A stretch of DNA of 46,114 nucleotides, from positions 1-46,114 of IMG/VR virus record IMGVR_UViG_3300044996_000047; one strand, written 5' to 3'. Made by a program: the position numbers and the translations under genes. This document shows, in pieces, positions 24,378-31,825 of the stretch (positions within the stretch are counted from its first letter, which is position 1; each line of letters starts with the position of its first letter). Under the pieces are notes generated by a model. That model was not told the origin of the DNA. It did not search any database and saw only the letters and a program-made list of their open reading frames with translations. This stretch comes from a virus.

Positions 24378-24566
24378 TCAACTCTCCTGAAAGGGATTGA
24401 CCTTGAGCTCCACCGCCATTTGGAATAGGACCATCGCGCCCTCCTTCAAGGTCCGATTATGAACCTTGCAGAAGGCGGCAAATTGGTTCTTCAAGTCTCG
24501 GGGGAAGCCCTGGATCATCAGGCTACACTCCCGGCTTGCCGGTAGTCTTTTCTCTTTGGTGTTCAT
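24378..24566 (-). CDS. Ribbon-helix-helix DNA-binding protein, 62 aa
   Basis: Arc/MetJ-like regulator. Seen: ECSLMIQGFPRDL (beta strand then P-x-D-L turn) and the two helices KNQFAAFCKVHNRT and LKEGAMVLFQMAVEL. ATG at 24566. A longer version from 24629 (TAATGA overlap with the upstream gene) would read through a strong hairpin, so it is less likely. A short frame of 18 codons (MPRLGWTPSR...) overlaps this ATG by ATGA and could be a leader peptide. It is a candidate binder of the palindromic operators at 27.6 and 31.9 kb, but nothing in the sequence proves it. Confidence 0.65.
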   Translation of the reverse strand: MNTKEKRLPASRECSLMIQGFPRDLKNQFAAFCKVHNRTLKEGAMVLFQMAVELKVNPFQES

Positions 24567-24587
24567 TCTCGGGGCTTCCCTTCTACC

Positions 24588-24616
24588 CCCCGGCTGGGGG
24601 TCCACCCCAGCCGGGG
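24588..24616 (-). terminator. 12-bp perfect hairpin after the DUF932 gene
   Basis: Arms CCCCGGCTGGGG and CCCCAGCCGGGG with a five-base loop, just after the DUF932 stop. There is no T-run, so it is a strong hairpin of terminator, processing or attenuator type. It overlaps a possible 18-codon leader frame for the ribbon-helix-helix gene. Confidence 0.55.
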
Positions 24617-24628
24617 CATTCCTAGTCA

Positions 24629-25621
24629 TTAGGCGGCAACCAAGTCCGGGGTGCTAAGGAAGTCCAGCACCCCAGTCTTGAGGTCCGCCCGTCCGCCGGT
24701 CACCGTGTCCCAGTGGAATCGGGCGGGGTCTTGGCGGGTGCGCTCGTGGTCGATGATGAAGGTGATGGCGTTGAGCAGACCGTATCGGGAGTGAGCGGTG
24801 GCCAGGTCTAGCCCCTGATCGGAGTTGAACTGGTTGCGCACGGCGGCTCTCCGTGCGTCGATGATCTCCCGCTTGCGCTCCCCGTCCGTCTTGAGGACGG
24901 GGAAGGTGAAGGCAAGAACCTTCTCCACTTCCACGTCCGTCATCGGGAGTCCCGCCAGGTGGTTGAGCAGTTCCTCCTGGGCCTTCAGCCCCATCAGAGT
25001 CCCCGCCATCTCCTGGCAGTACTCATCCACCTTCTTGGTCACGTTCCCTACGTGGGCCCACTTGCGGAGGGACTGGTTGGCTGCGCCCTCCGATTCCGCC
25101 GCCCGGAGGGTGTTGTTGCAGACCACTCGCACGTTGTGTACGCACGCCCGGTAGGCTCCGCTGCCCAGGGGGTTGGCGTACATCATCCGTGAGTAGGAGG
25201 GGGATTTGTCCCCCTTGATCTGGAACTCCTTGGTCCTCAGGTTGATGAAAGCCGTCTGGTTGTTCCACAGTGTTCCCGCTCCCTCAATCACCAGGTCGGG
25301 AAACACCGCCAGCAGATTCTCGTTCAGGAAGTTGGCCATGAGGCGGTTGCTCTCCGCCACATAGCCCTCCCCCACGTGGTGCACCAGCACATGACGAGTA
25401 TCCCGGCGTAACAGCGCCCAGGCCTTCACCGGGAAGGTCGTGCGCCTGGCTCCCGGTCGGTGGTCTTGGAAGAACAGCGGGACTTTGTCAATGTCCCAGT
25501 TGAAGACTTCCAGAACCTGCGTGATGGTCAGGGGCCGGTCCTGCGTGATGTAACGCGGATTCTTGTGCCAGGTATCGCCCCAGATGACTCCTGCGTCGTG
25601 TTCGAGGATTCCTGCTGCCAT
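24629..25621 (-). CDS. DUF932 phage/plasmid protein
   Basis: A 330-residue protein of the DUF932 type found on phages and plasmids, function unknown. Seen: an N-terminal W..NP segment, an R-x-D turn (LLRRDTRHVLVHHVGEGYVAESN) and the characteristic CVHNVRVVCNNTLRAAE stretch. It has its own promoter (25644-25673), a CAGGAGACGGGCA ribosome site and a hairpin after the stop, so it is probably a separate, well-expressed early unit. It contains GARRTTFPVKA near residue 60, which resembles the RRT tag but lies in a conserved strand and may be chance. Confidence 0.75.
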   Translation of the reverse strand: MAAGILEHDAGVIWGDTWHKNPRYITQDRPLTITQVLEVFNWDIDKVPLFFQDHRPGARRTTFPVKAWALLRRDTRHVLVHHVGEGYVAESNRLMANFLNENLLAVFPDLVIEGAGTLWNNQTAFINLRTKEFQIKGDKSPSYSRMMYANPLGSGAYRACVHNVRVVCNNTLRAAESEGAANQSLRKWAHVGNVTKKVDEYCQEMAGTLMGLKAQEELLNHLAGLPMTDVEVEKVLAFTFPVLKTDGERKREIIDARRAAVRNQFNSDQGLDLATAHSRYGLLNAITFIIDHERTRQDPARFHWDTVTGGRADLKTGVLDFLSTPDLVAA

Positions 25622-25643
25622 TGCCCGTCTCCTGCTTGTTGTC

Positions 25644-25673
25644 CTTCTACCTTATTGACCCTTGCTCCGTAAA
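25644..25673 (-). promoter_or_regulatory. Promoter for the DUF932 gene
   Basis: TTTACG (complement 25668-25673), 18-base spacer, TAGAAG (complement 25644-25649). It aligns with the two copies at 27.6 and 31.9 kb (TTTACGGA...AGGTAG) but lacks their palindrome, so it may escape the same repressor. Confidence 0.45.
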
Positions 25674-25677
25674 GTCC

Positions 25678-25914
25678 CTAATCACTCCCAAGAGTGAGGG
25701 ACCGTTCCCTTGTGATCCGGTATCCTCTCCCCAAAGCCAGCGCACGGACGTGGTGTTCATTCTCCGGCGTGTTCTTCAGGGAGAGGACGTGGTGTCCAGA
25801 ACGGGAGAGGGTGATACGGTCGGGGGAAGTCGTGAGCGTGGCGCTCATACGCTGCTCTTTCACCTGCCCCCATATCCTCTTCCAGTTCCAGTTCACGGCG
25901 TTGATCCTCGGCAT
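25678..25914 (-). CDS. Hypothetical protein, 78 aa
   Basis: Not recognised. Starts MPRINAVNWNWKRIW; an alternative start is the internal ATG of MSATLTTSPD. It has a strand-rich centre (DRITLSRSGHHVLSL) and a basic C-terminus. It lies 13 bases after the stop of the 278-aa protein, with AAGGG upstream, and before the DUF932 promoter. The sequence TGACTAGGAATGCC at its start is repeated near 24617. Confidence 0.45.
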   Translation of the reverse strand: MPRINAVNWNWKRIWGQVKEQRMSATLTTSPDRITLSRSGHHVLSLKNTPENEHHVRALALGRGYRITRERSLTLGSD

Positions 25915-25927
25915 TCCTAGTCAGCCC

Positions 25928-26764
25928 TTACCACTCCTGCCGCACCGCAGACCGGAGGAGGGAGTGCACCGCTTCCTCCAGGGTCTCGCTCTCCACGGTT
26001 GTCTGGAATCCCGTCACCAACTCATCCCGGTTCAACTCGGGGTGGTCGGCGGAAACCCGGCTCGCCCGGCGGACCCCGCCCAGAACCTTGATGCGGTATT
26101 CCTTGTGCCAGTCGCACTCCCGCTTCTCCGGCGGGAAGAACTGGACGGTCATCTGCCACCGGGTCTTGATCGTCACCGGTACTTCAATCGGATTCCCGGA
26201 GGCGTCTTTGGTCTGCTGATTGCCGATCCACTCGGGGTTGTCCCCGGAGATGAGCAGGCAGTCCATCCCACACACCTGGATTGGGGCGGCGGACTCCCAC
26301 AGAGCCTTCCCGTGCTTGTTCCAGAAGTCCATCACTTCGGAATTGAACGCGGCTTCCTTCTTGGCCTTGTAGGCGGCAGCAGCAGCGATGGCCTTCACAT
26401 CGTTCGCCACGACCTGCTCCACCGTCTCCGAATCCTCCAGGCAGTACCCGGTGGAGGAGCCGCCGTGCATCCTCACGGTGAACTTCCCGCCCCGCATATA
26501 GCTGTACCCGTTATCCATCCATGTGGTGGGGTTCTCTCCTACCCGGCGGGACTCCGGGTTGTAGGCATCTACGATGCGGACGGCTTTCAGTGACGTCCTG
26601 GATTCCTTGATCTCAGTCACCAGATAGGCGCTGTAGACGGCGGCGTGCGTATTCCCCCGCTTCCCGTCCTCGCGCTTCGGCACCAGGTCCGGGTCCAGCT
26701 CAACGGAGTAGGAGTGGACCTTGAATACCGTTCCCACCTTGATCGTTTCGTGCAGCTTGCTCAT
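25928..26764 (-). CDS. Hypothetical early protein, 278 aa
   Basis: Not recognised. It has a soluble beta-rich N-terminal half (IKVGTVFKVHSYSVELD, AAVYSAYLVTEIKES) and an Ala/Lys helix near residue 125 (VKAIAAAAAYKAKKEAAF). Only scattered Cys. The ATG is preceded by the cassette AACAACCAAGGAGAC shared with three other early genes. The downstream member of the unit transcribed from the promoter at 27.6 kb. Confidence 0.6.
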   Translation of the reverse strand: MSKLHETIKVGTVFKVHSYSVELDPDLVPKREDGKRGNTHAAVYSAYLVTEIKESRTSLKAVRIVDAYNPESRRVGENPTTWMDNGYSYMRGGKFTVRMHGGSSTGYCLEDSETVEQVVANDVKAIAAAAAYKAKKEAAFNSEVMDFWNKHGKALWESAAPIQVCGMDCLLISGDNPEWIGNQQTKDASGNPIEVPVTIKTRWQMTVQFFPPEKRECDWHKEYRIKVLGGVRRASRVSADHPELNRDELVTGFQTTVESETLEEAVHSLLRSAVRQEW

Positions 26765-26801
26765 CGGAGTCTCCTTGGTTGTTTCGTTTGCTGTTGTACG
26801 T

Positions 26802-27539
26802 TTACAGAGTCTCGGGGTCAGGGGCGCACAGTCCCGCGTTCCCCCCGTAGTTGTCCACGACCTTCTTGAGCTCCGCCAGAAGGCTCTTGTAGTCTTCCTT
26901 CCGGGAGCCAGCGAGCTTCTCCAGCACGGCTTCCACTTCCGTCTTGATCTTCCCCACGATGCGCCGCCCGTTCTCCTCCTTCCTCACCACCTTGAGGTAG
27001 GGATCATTGGCTGCGTACCACGTATCGCATCTGGAACCTTGGAAGGACTCCCCGTTGAACTTCACGTTCTGGCTTTCCCGCTCATCGTTCTCTTTGAACT
27101 TCAGGGCGATGCGCGTGCCCAGAACCCTGGAGACCGTCCATTCCCCTTGGATGGTCGGGTCTCCCCAGTGGTGGTGAAACACCTTCACCATCTTCTCCCC
27201 CGGCTGGAGCATCCTCCGAAGGGTCTCACTCAGTCTCGACTTCTGGTGCCACTCCAGATTGTCGTAGTCCATGGTCAGCAGCATCGTCTGCAGCTCATTC
27301 GGAGTCTGGTTGGCGGGGAGAGGAAGCTGGATGGTGGTCCCGCTCCCGTAGAGGAACTGAAGCCCCCGGTTGATGTCGTCTGAGAACCGGGAGAAGGTCT
27401 GCGCCGTCTCGTTGATGACGCTTCCCTTGGTGTTCTTGAGGATGCGTAGGTATCCGTTCCAGGTGGCCGGTCCCGGCCTGCCGCTGGCGATGGCCATTGC
27501 GTTGGCCAAGTCTTCGACTGCGTACGGGGTCTTGTTCAT
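26802..27539 (-). CDS. Hypothetical early protein, 245 aa
   Basis: Not recognised. Begins MNKTPYAVEDLANAMAI and contains an Arg/Leu-rich helix (RLSETLRRMLQPGEKM) and a C-terminal helix (EVEAVLEKLAGSRKEDYK). The ATG at 27539 has AACAACCAAGGAGAC just upstream. The frame is open for 17 more codons (from GTGATG at about 27590) within the duplicated leader, so an extended form is possible. First gene after the promoter/operator copy A. Confidence 0.6.
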   Translation of the reverse strand: MNKTPYAVEDLANAMAIASGRPGPATWNGYLRILKNTKGSVINETAQTFSRFSDDINRGLQFLYGSGTTIQLPLPANQTPNELQTMLLTMDYDNLEWHQKSRLSETLRRMLQPGEKMVKVFHHHWGDPTIQGEWTVSRVLGTRIALKFKENDERESQNVKFNGESFQGSRCDTWYAANDPYLKVVRKEENGRRIVGKIKTEVEAVLEKLAGSRKEDYKSLLAELKKVVDNYGGNAGLCAPDPETL

Positions 27540-27543
27540 CGGG

Positions 27544-27642
27544 GTCTCCTTGGTTGTTTCGGGTTGATCCTTTTCCGCCTTCATCACCACCCATCCTACC
27601 TAACGGACCACTGGTCCGTAAAGAAAAAAATTTCACTATTTT
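27544..27642 (-). promoter_or_regulatory. Duplicated promoter/operator/leader, copy A
   Basis: This 99-base block is nearly identical (one mismatch) to 31826-31924. It contains an AT-rich upstream stretch, TTTACG (complement 27617-27622), an 18-base spacer holding a perfect palindrome ACGGACCA-C-TGGTCCGT (27603-27619), TAGGAT (complement 27593-27598), and a leader ending in AACAACCAAGGAGAC. This is the form expected for a repressible early promoter. The AT-rich part overlaps the last codons of the transglycosylase-like gene. Confidence 0.6.
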
Positions 27643-28025
27643 TTGGTACGAAACCCCCATTGTCTATTCATCGAAGTTGACTTGGGGTCAATTTCGACCA
27701 TAGCCTGCTTCACTTTCCGCCAGTACCCCCTCGTGGAAGCCTCTCTCGCGCCATCGGGTCCGCCGTTCCAGGTGCGGGCGATAGCCTCTGGGGTCTGGGC
27801 TCCGTAGATGTGGGCGTATGCCCTCACCGCCCAGGCCGATAGCGTGGAGTCCCGGAAGTCCCAGAGCCGGTAGGAAGTCCCGAAGTGGCGGTTGATATCC
27901 ACGACGGCGGCTGGGCGGATTTGGAACATCCCCACCGCACGCTCCCGGTGGTTGTATGCGCGGGGGTCTAGCCCCGACTCCGTCATCGCCATCGCGCAGA
28001 GGAGGATTGAGATGGAGTTGGTCAT
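27636..28025 (-). CDS. Lytic transglycosylase-like protein, 129 aa
   Basis: Peptidoglycan-cutting fold of the SLT/lysozyme type. Seen: CAMAMTESGLDPRAYN with the probable catalytic Glu near residue 15, the AVGMFQIRPAAV motif, and AIARTWNGGPDG, in the usual order. The product is short and has no clear signal peptide beyond a weakly hydrophobic start. The ATG at 28025 overlaps the upstream stop (ATGA). Its place among early accessory genes, not tail or lysis genes, is unusual. It could be a small endolysin, or a virion-entry enzyme located out of module. Confidence 0.65.
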   Translation of the reverse strand: MTNSISILLCAMAMTESGLDPRAYNHRERAVGMFQIRPAAVVDINRHFGTSYRLWDFRDSTLSAWAVRAYAHIYGAQTPEAIARTWNGGPDGAREASTRGYWRKVKQAMVEIDPKSTSMNRQWGFRTKK

Positions 28026-28207
28026 TTGCGCCTGACCTTTTGGCAGACCACTCCAGTGAATTGAGGTCTGTAGAAGCAATTGAGGCCGCTGCTCGCTTTC
28101 GTTCCCGCAAAAGCAAACCCCACCATCTCCCCACCAAACACCCGGATGTCTGTGGAACATAGGGTGCTTCCGGCTTTCAACTTTCTGCACTTGACCTTTA
28201 TGATCAC
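28022..28207 (-). CDS. Hypothetical protein, 61 aa, Cys-containing
   Basis: GTG start overlapping the upstream stop (GTGA), with the strong ribosome site AAAGGAGGGTGCTC. The product (VIIKVKCRKLKAGSTLC..., VGFAFAGTKASSG) has four Cys but no standard CxxC pair. The family is unknown. Confidence 0.55.
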   Translation of the reverse strand: MIIKVKCRKLKAGSTLCSTDIRVFGGEMVGFAFAGTKASSGLNCFYRPQFTGVVCQKVRRK

Positions 28208-28746
28208 GAGCACCCTCCTTTCAGTCGGCGGCTCCGGCGTGGTCTTTCGGTCTTGGTGGGGATGACGTATAGGTGCTTGAGCGGGTGGTCGGGGTGGTCC
28301 GGCGGCTTCCCGCACCGCACGCAACGAGGGAGATTGGGATTGCCTTGAGGCCGGAGCTTGTTCACCCACTCCCAATCCGTCTCCTCCATTTCCCCCCGCA
28401 TCGCACTCCAGACGTTCATCAACCTCACGTGGCGAGAGGAGGGGACCGGGAGAGACTTGTGGCAATGGCTCTTGAAGTTGGTGTAGCTGATCTCCCTCCC
28501 CATCGTCTCCACCGCCCTGGCCCAGGCCCACTTCGGCATGCGCATTCTGTACGGGTAGTCAGCCCTTGGAGTGTCGTGGATGGTGAGAGGGTAGAGAAGC
28601 ATCCCCAATCCCGCTCCCTTGTTGTTCATCAGACGTTCGCGCAGCCTCTCCAGGTCTCCACGGTATCTCGCCCGCACCAGCACTGAGTTCTGGTACTTGT
28701 CGTGTTGCACCGTGCTGAAGAATCCGATCTCAGAGAACACCCACAT
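28204..28746 (-). CDS. Hypothetical protein with zinc-type Cys pair, 180 aa
   Basis: Not recognised by name. It contains a conserved-looking block (DYPYRMRMPKWAWARAVE, ISYTNFKSH) and a CVRCGKPP motif near residue 150. It starts MWVFSEIGFFSTVQHDKYQN and ends in a very basic tail (PRRSRRLKGGCS). Proteins with the STVQ...ARYRGDLERL layout recur in actinobacterial and phage genomes as unknowns, as far as I recall. It lies two bases after the TOPRIM gene stop. Confidence 0.6.
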   Translation of the reverse strand: MWVFSEIGFFSTVQHDKYQNSVLVRARYRGDLERLRERLMNNKGAGLGMLLYPLTIHDTPRADYPYRMRMPKWAWARAVETMGREISYTNFKSHCHKSLPVPSSRHVRLMNVWSAMRGEMEETDWEWVNKLRPQGNPNLPRCVRCGKPPDHPDHPLKHLYVIPTKTERPRRSRRLKGGCS

Positions 28747-28747
28747 G

Positions 28748-29680
28748 CTACACCAGTCCCTTCTTGAGCTCATCCCGGACCTTCTCCAGGGCGGCTCTCT
28801 CCTCTGTTTGCTTCGCCACGGCCGCATTCCACGGGTCCGGGTCCGTTACTTCCTCCACCGCCCTCCGCACCAAGGCGTCGATGGTCTTGGGCTCCAGCGC
28901 GTCCAGCTCCCAGCAGTCATCCCCGAATTGGGCGATGTAGTCTGCGGCTCTGGTATCCGTGATCTTGGCCGGAGCCGGGGGCGGGTTGTATTGGAGCACC
29001 TGGTCGTGGTTGAGGGCGATTCTCTTGACGGTAAGTCGGGGAGCCTTCCCCTTCAAGAACAACTCCACCCGCTCCAAGACATCTCGGGTCATATCAATCC
29101 CGGACGGGTCGTGATCGCCCAGATGGATGACCCGCACTTCCCCCGCCCCGTCCTCCAGATACCGTAGGAAGCGCTGAGCCGCTTCATACAACGTGCTGCT
29201 GCTGACGTATCCTCGGCAGCTGAAGTAGGGAACATCCAGAGCACGGCAGGGTCTGCCCACCACGTCCACCAGTGCATCCTTCTCCACCCAAACTTCCGGG
29301 CGAACGGCCTGGCCTTGGCGCAAATCCCTACGATACTGGCTGATGGCGGCGTTGATGATGTCCGCCGGATGATCCCAGTGGTTGTTCTCGCGCAGGCTGC
29401 GGGTCCGGTCCTCCAGCACGTCCCAGTCGATGAGTCCCGCCAACCGTGCGCGGGAGATGACCTCACCCAACTTCTTGTATGACCCCTCGTTGTTCTTGGA
29501 GCCTGTCTTGCGGTCCGCCCATTCCTCCGGCAGCAAGTCGCCCGCAACAAAACGGTAGTACAGCTGTCGGAGGGTGAGTTGGTATCCCTGACGCTGATAC
29601 TCATCCAAGATGGCGTTGGCCTTTTCGATGAGTATCATCGAGGAAGGCGCAAAGTTGATTTCTTGGAATCTCTCTTTCAC
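28748..29680 (-). CDS. TOPRIM-domain protein (Spo11/TopoVI-A-like)
   Basis: A 310-residue protein. Residues 20-130 are a helical DNA-binding-like region (YQLTLRQLYYRFVAGDLLP). Then come WVEKDALVDVV (Glu of TOPRIM), SCRGYVSSSTLYEAAQRF and VIHLGDHDPSGIDMTRDV with the D-x-D pair, the same order as in the TOPRIM domain of topoisomerase VI A/Spo11. No catalytic Tyr context could be confirmed by eye. The GTG at 29680 was chosen because AGGAGACTAGC precedes it and it overlaps the upstream stop (GTGA). The role may be DNA cleavage or nucleotidyl transfer, and it is unproven. Confidence 0.65.
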   Translation of the reverse strand: MKERFQEINFAPSSMILIEKANAILDEYQRQGYQLTLRQLYYRFVAGDLLPEEWADRKTGSKNNEGSYKKLGEVISRARLAGLIDWDVLEDRTRSLRENNHWDHPADIINAAISQYRRDLRQGQAVRPEVWVEKDALVDVVGRPCRALDVPYFSCRGYVSSSTLYEAAQRFLRYLEDGAGEVRVIHLGDHDPSGIDMTRDVLERVELFLKGKAPRLTVKRIALNHDQVLQYNPPPAPAKITDTRAADYIAQFGDDCWELDALEPKTIDALVRRAVEEVTDPDPWNAAVAKQTEERAALEKVRDELKKGLV

Positions 29681-29997
29681 GCTAGTCTCCTCTCCCGGTT
29701 GAAGCGGTGAACGTCCACGATGGACTGGGAGAGTGCGATGAAGCACCCCGCCAGCGAGCAGTTGAACAGCCGTTGCCTGATCAGGAGCTTGTGGCGGACT
29801 TCCCCGGCGGACGGCTTGGGATTGTTGTGGCGGGAGCGTGCTACGGCTCTCTCCTTTGCCCGATCTGCGACGGATGCCCGTTCCCCCAGGCGTCTGAGGG
29901 ACACGCAGAGGCGCATTTCCTGCGCCTTCTCGGGGTTGCGGCGGATCCACCGCCGCTGCTTGCCTTCCGTCAGAAGGTTGAACTGATTGATGTCCAT
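29677..29997 (-). CDS. Hypothetical basic protein, 106 aa
   Basis: Not recognised. Arg-rich throughout (KQRRWIRRNPEKAQEM, GERASVADRAKERAVARSR), with one moderately hydrophobic stretch (NCSLAGCFIALSQSIV). ATG preceded by GGAGAAGTAAC. Coupled by GTGA to the TOPRIM gene, which suggests a shared role. Confidence 0.55.
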   Translation of the reverse strand: MDINQFNLLTEGKQRRWIRRNPEKAQEMRLCVSLRRLGERASVADRAKERAVARSRHNNPKPSAGEVRHKLLIRQRLFNCSLAGCFIALSQSIVDVHRFNRERRLA

Positions 29998-29998
29998 G

Positions 29999-30367
29999 TT
30001 ACTTCTCCGGGGGAATCTCCATCCCCATGTCGCGCATCCAGCCTTCCACCTTCTTCAACTCCCGGACGGCTGTCTTCACGTCTGGGGCTTCCATCGCCTT
30101 CTCCGGGGAGAGGGGCTGGCTGATATCCTTGGTATAGAAGTCCACCCAGCGTTTGACGCTGGCGCGGCGCATCGGGAGCCTGAAGCGGAGTCTCCGCTCA
30201 ATCTCCTCTCGGAGAGGCGCGGCATCCGCCTCCGCCCAAGTTGTCATCAAGGCCTGGGCTGAGGTTCTGCTGTGGAGAGACTTGGGCACATCCGGGCGGA
30301 TGCGCCGGAGGAGCCGGATGGACTCCTCCTTGTTCAGGCTTCTGAGGTAACTGAGGCAGTTGATCAT
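29999..30367 (-). CDS. Hypothetical protein, 122 aa
   Basis: Not recognised. Helical and Arg-rich (LRSLNKEESIRLLRRIRP, LREEIERRLRFRLP). ATG preceded by ACAGGAGACGAACA and further upstream by CCGGTATAAAG. No motif seen. Confidence 0.55.
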   Translation of the reverse strand: MINCLSYLRSLNKEESIRLLRRIRPDVPKSLHSRTSAQALMTTWAEADAAPLREEIERRLRFRLPMRRASVKRWVDFYTKDISQPLSPEKAMEAPDVKTAVRELKKVEGWMRDMGMEIPPEK

Positions 30368-30382
30368 TGTTCGTCTCCTGTC

Positions 30383-30393
30383 CTTTATACCGG
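30383..30393 (-). promoter_or_regulatory. CCGGTATAAAG element
   Basis: Sits 16 bases before the ATG at 30367. The TAA of the zincin-like gene is part of it (CCG GTA TAA). Confidence 0.35.
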
Positions 30394-31020
30394 ATTGGTT
30401 GGATTGGTTTGAGTTGTTGCTGCGGGTTGGAGAGCCTCCTCTGGTAGCGGGACCGTCCGCCGGGTGAGACGGTCCTGGGCGGCTTCTCGGGCTTCCTGGG
30501 CCTTGTGGGCTTGGAACAACGCATTCATCCGATCTGCCCGCCGTTGCTCGGCCAGCCTCCTCACCGCCCAGAGAGCCTCAAAGGCGAGAGCGAGAGTGAT
30601 GATTGTGTCGGCGTGGCGTTCCTTCCTCTCCAAGGCTTCGCTGGCCAGATGGTCCGCTCGTTTCTCCTCCAGCCGGTCATCGTGGGCGATTCTCCGCCCG
30701 TTGACTTCTGGAGACGTGGGACGGTGAATCCCCTTTCTGGCATCCAGAGCGTCACGGATGTGGGACCACTCGTGGGCCGCAACCCAGTAGAACTTCTCCG
30801 CCGTCTCCATAGCGGACTTCGCGCACCTGGGTACGCAGAGGGTGATCTTGGTAGTCCAGGCCATCCCAGAGCATCCCGGTCCAAAGCCGGACCCTTGGGA
30901 GACTATCACCTTGACGGGAGTCTTCCGGTCAATCCCCTTGATCTCACTCCGGGCGGCTTTGATAACGTCCTTGAGTGCTTTGTCGGGGAGTCGGGTACGG
31001 TTGATGAGCTTGATGCTCAT
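30385..31020 (-). CDS. Zincin-like metalloprotease-fold protein with RRTVP tail
   Basis: Seen: AAHEWSHIRD (an HExxH motif) near residue 95 and a downstream acidic helix (DDRLEEKRADHLASEAL) that could give the third ligand, as in zincins. The C-terminal part is a charged helix followed by TRRTVPLPEEALQP and a Thr/Pro tail. The ATG at 31020 has GGGAGGAGTCGAA upstream and overlaps the previous stop (ATGA). It has no secretion signal, so it probably acts inside the cell. A processing or host-attack protease is possible, and the substrate is unknown. Confidence 0.6.
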   Translation of the reverse strand: MSIKLINRTRLPDKALKDVIKAARSEIKGIDRKTPVKVIVSQGSGFGPGCSGMAWTTKITLCVPRCAKSAMETAEKFYWVAAHEWSHIRDALDARKGIHRPTSPEVNGRRIAHDDRLEEKRADHLASEALERKERHADTIITLALAFEALWAVRRLAEQRRADRMNALFQAHKAQEAREAAQDRLTRRTVPLPEEALQPAATTQTNPTNPV

Positions 31021-31211
31021 TTCGACTCCTCCCAATTGCCCCGGTAGTGGACAAAGGCGGGGGCGGACTCTGTGTAAAGCTCGTTCAGTTCATCGAGAGC
31101 TTCGTGGTGGGCGAGGATTCCCCACGAGTAGGTGCGCTTGGTCATCTTCACCAACTCCTCTTTGCGCATCCACGTGAACCAGGTACGAACATCGAGGCCG
31201 TTGCCGTTCAT
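31017..31211 (-). CDS. Hypothetical protein, 64 aa
   Basis: Not recognised. MNGNGLDVRTWFTWMRKEEL, then an acidic helix (EALDELNELYTES). ATG after GGGAGAGTAGCA, ending in an ATGA overlap with the zincin-like gene. Confidence 0.5.
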   Translation of the reverse strand: MNGNGLDVRTWFTWMRKEELVKMTKRTYSWGILAHHEALDELNELYTESAPAFVHYRGNWEESK

Positions 31212-31213
31212 TG

Positions 31214-31486
31214 CTACTCTCCCATGCGGTTGATTGGGTGGTTGGTTTTCTGGGTGTTGTAGAGTCTCCGGGCGATTCGCTGGCACTGCCGGGTGAAGTT
31301 GTCCATGGGGTTGAGCTCGCCCTTGTCTATCTCCACGATCTCATCCCACACGCGGATTCTGGCGCGAACGGTACGATCACTCATCGTGATGATGGTGATG
31401 TAGAAAACCTGCTGTGGGATTCCTGGGACGTGGAAGAACATCGCCCCGTCGTTGCGGGGTTCCGGCTTCCAGTTGAGTCGTTTCAT
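31214..31486 (-). CDS. Hypothetical early protein, 90 aa
   Basis: Not recognised. Strands (VFYITIITMSDRTVRARIRVWDEIVEI) followed by a basic helix (TRQCQRIARRLYN). ATG preceded by CCAAGGAGACGGAG, one of the shared ribosome-site cassettes. Confidence 0.55.
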   Translation of the reverse strand: MKRLNWKPEPRNDGAMFFHVPGIPQQVFYITIITMSDRTVRARIRVWDEIVEIDKGELNPMDNFTRQCQRIARRLYNTQKTNHPINRMGE

Positions 31487-31506
31487 CTCCGTCTCCTTGG
31501 TTGGTG

Positions 31507-31821
31507 TTACTCGTGATAGCAAGCCCACATCGCGCTGGAGGCGCTGGGGTAGCAATTCTGGTGGGACAGAAGTCCGGGCTTGACGGTGTCCGGGGTGACT
31601 ACCCAGACGCGGATGGGGGTGAGGCGGCGGGGAGCCGTCGCTGTAACGCTGCGGACTTGGTGGGTGGTCCCGTTTGGATCCTTGACTGAGTAGACGGTGA
31701 TACTGTGGTGTCCTTCTCCGGGGAAGTACATCTCACCGTGCCAGGTGAGTCCGCCTACCGTTTTGGAGGCTATTGGACGGTGGTTGCATTGGGCCAGTTC
31801 CTCGGTGGTTCTGATCTTCAT
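31507..31821 (-). CDS. Hypothetical early protein, 104 aa
   Basis: Not recognised. A beta-rich, His/Tyr-containing product (LTWHGEMYFPGEGHHSITVYS). ATG at 31821 after AACAACCAAGGAGACGGAG. The frame is open 17 codons further into the duplicated leader, exactly as for the gene behind copy A. First gene after promoter copy B. Confidence 0.55.
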   Translation of the reverse strand: MKIRTTEELAQCNHRPIASKTVGGLTWHGEMYFPGEGHHSITVYSVKDPNGTTHQVRSVTATAPRRLTPIRVWVVTPDTVKPGLLSHQNCYPSASSAMWACYHE

Positions 31822-31825
31822 CTCC

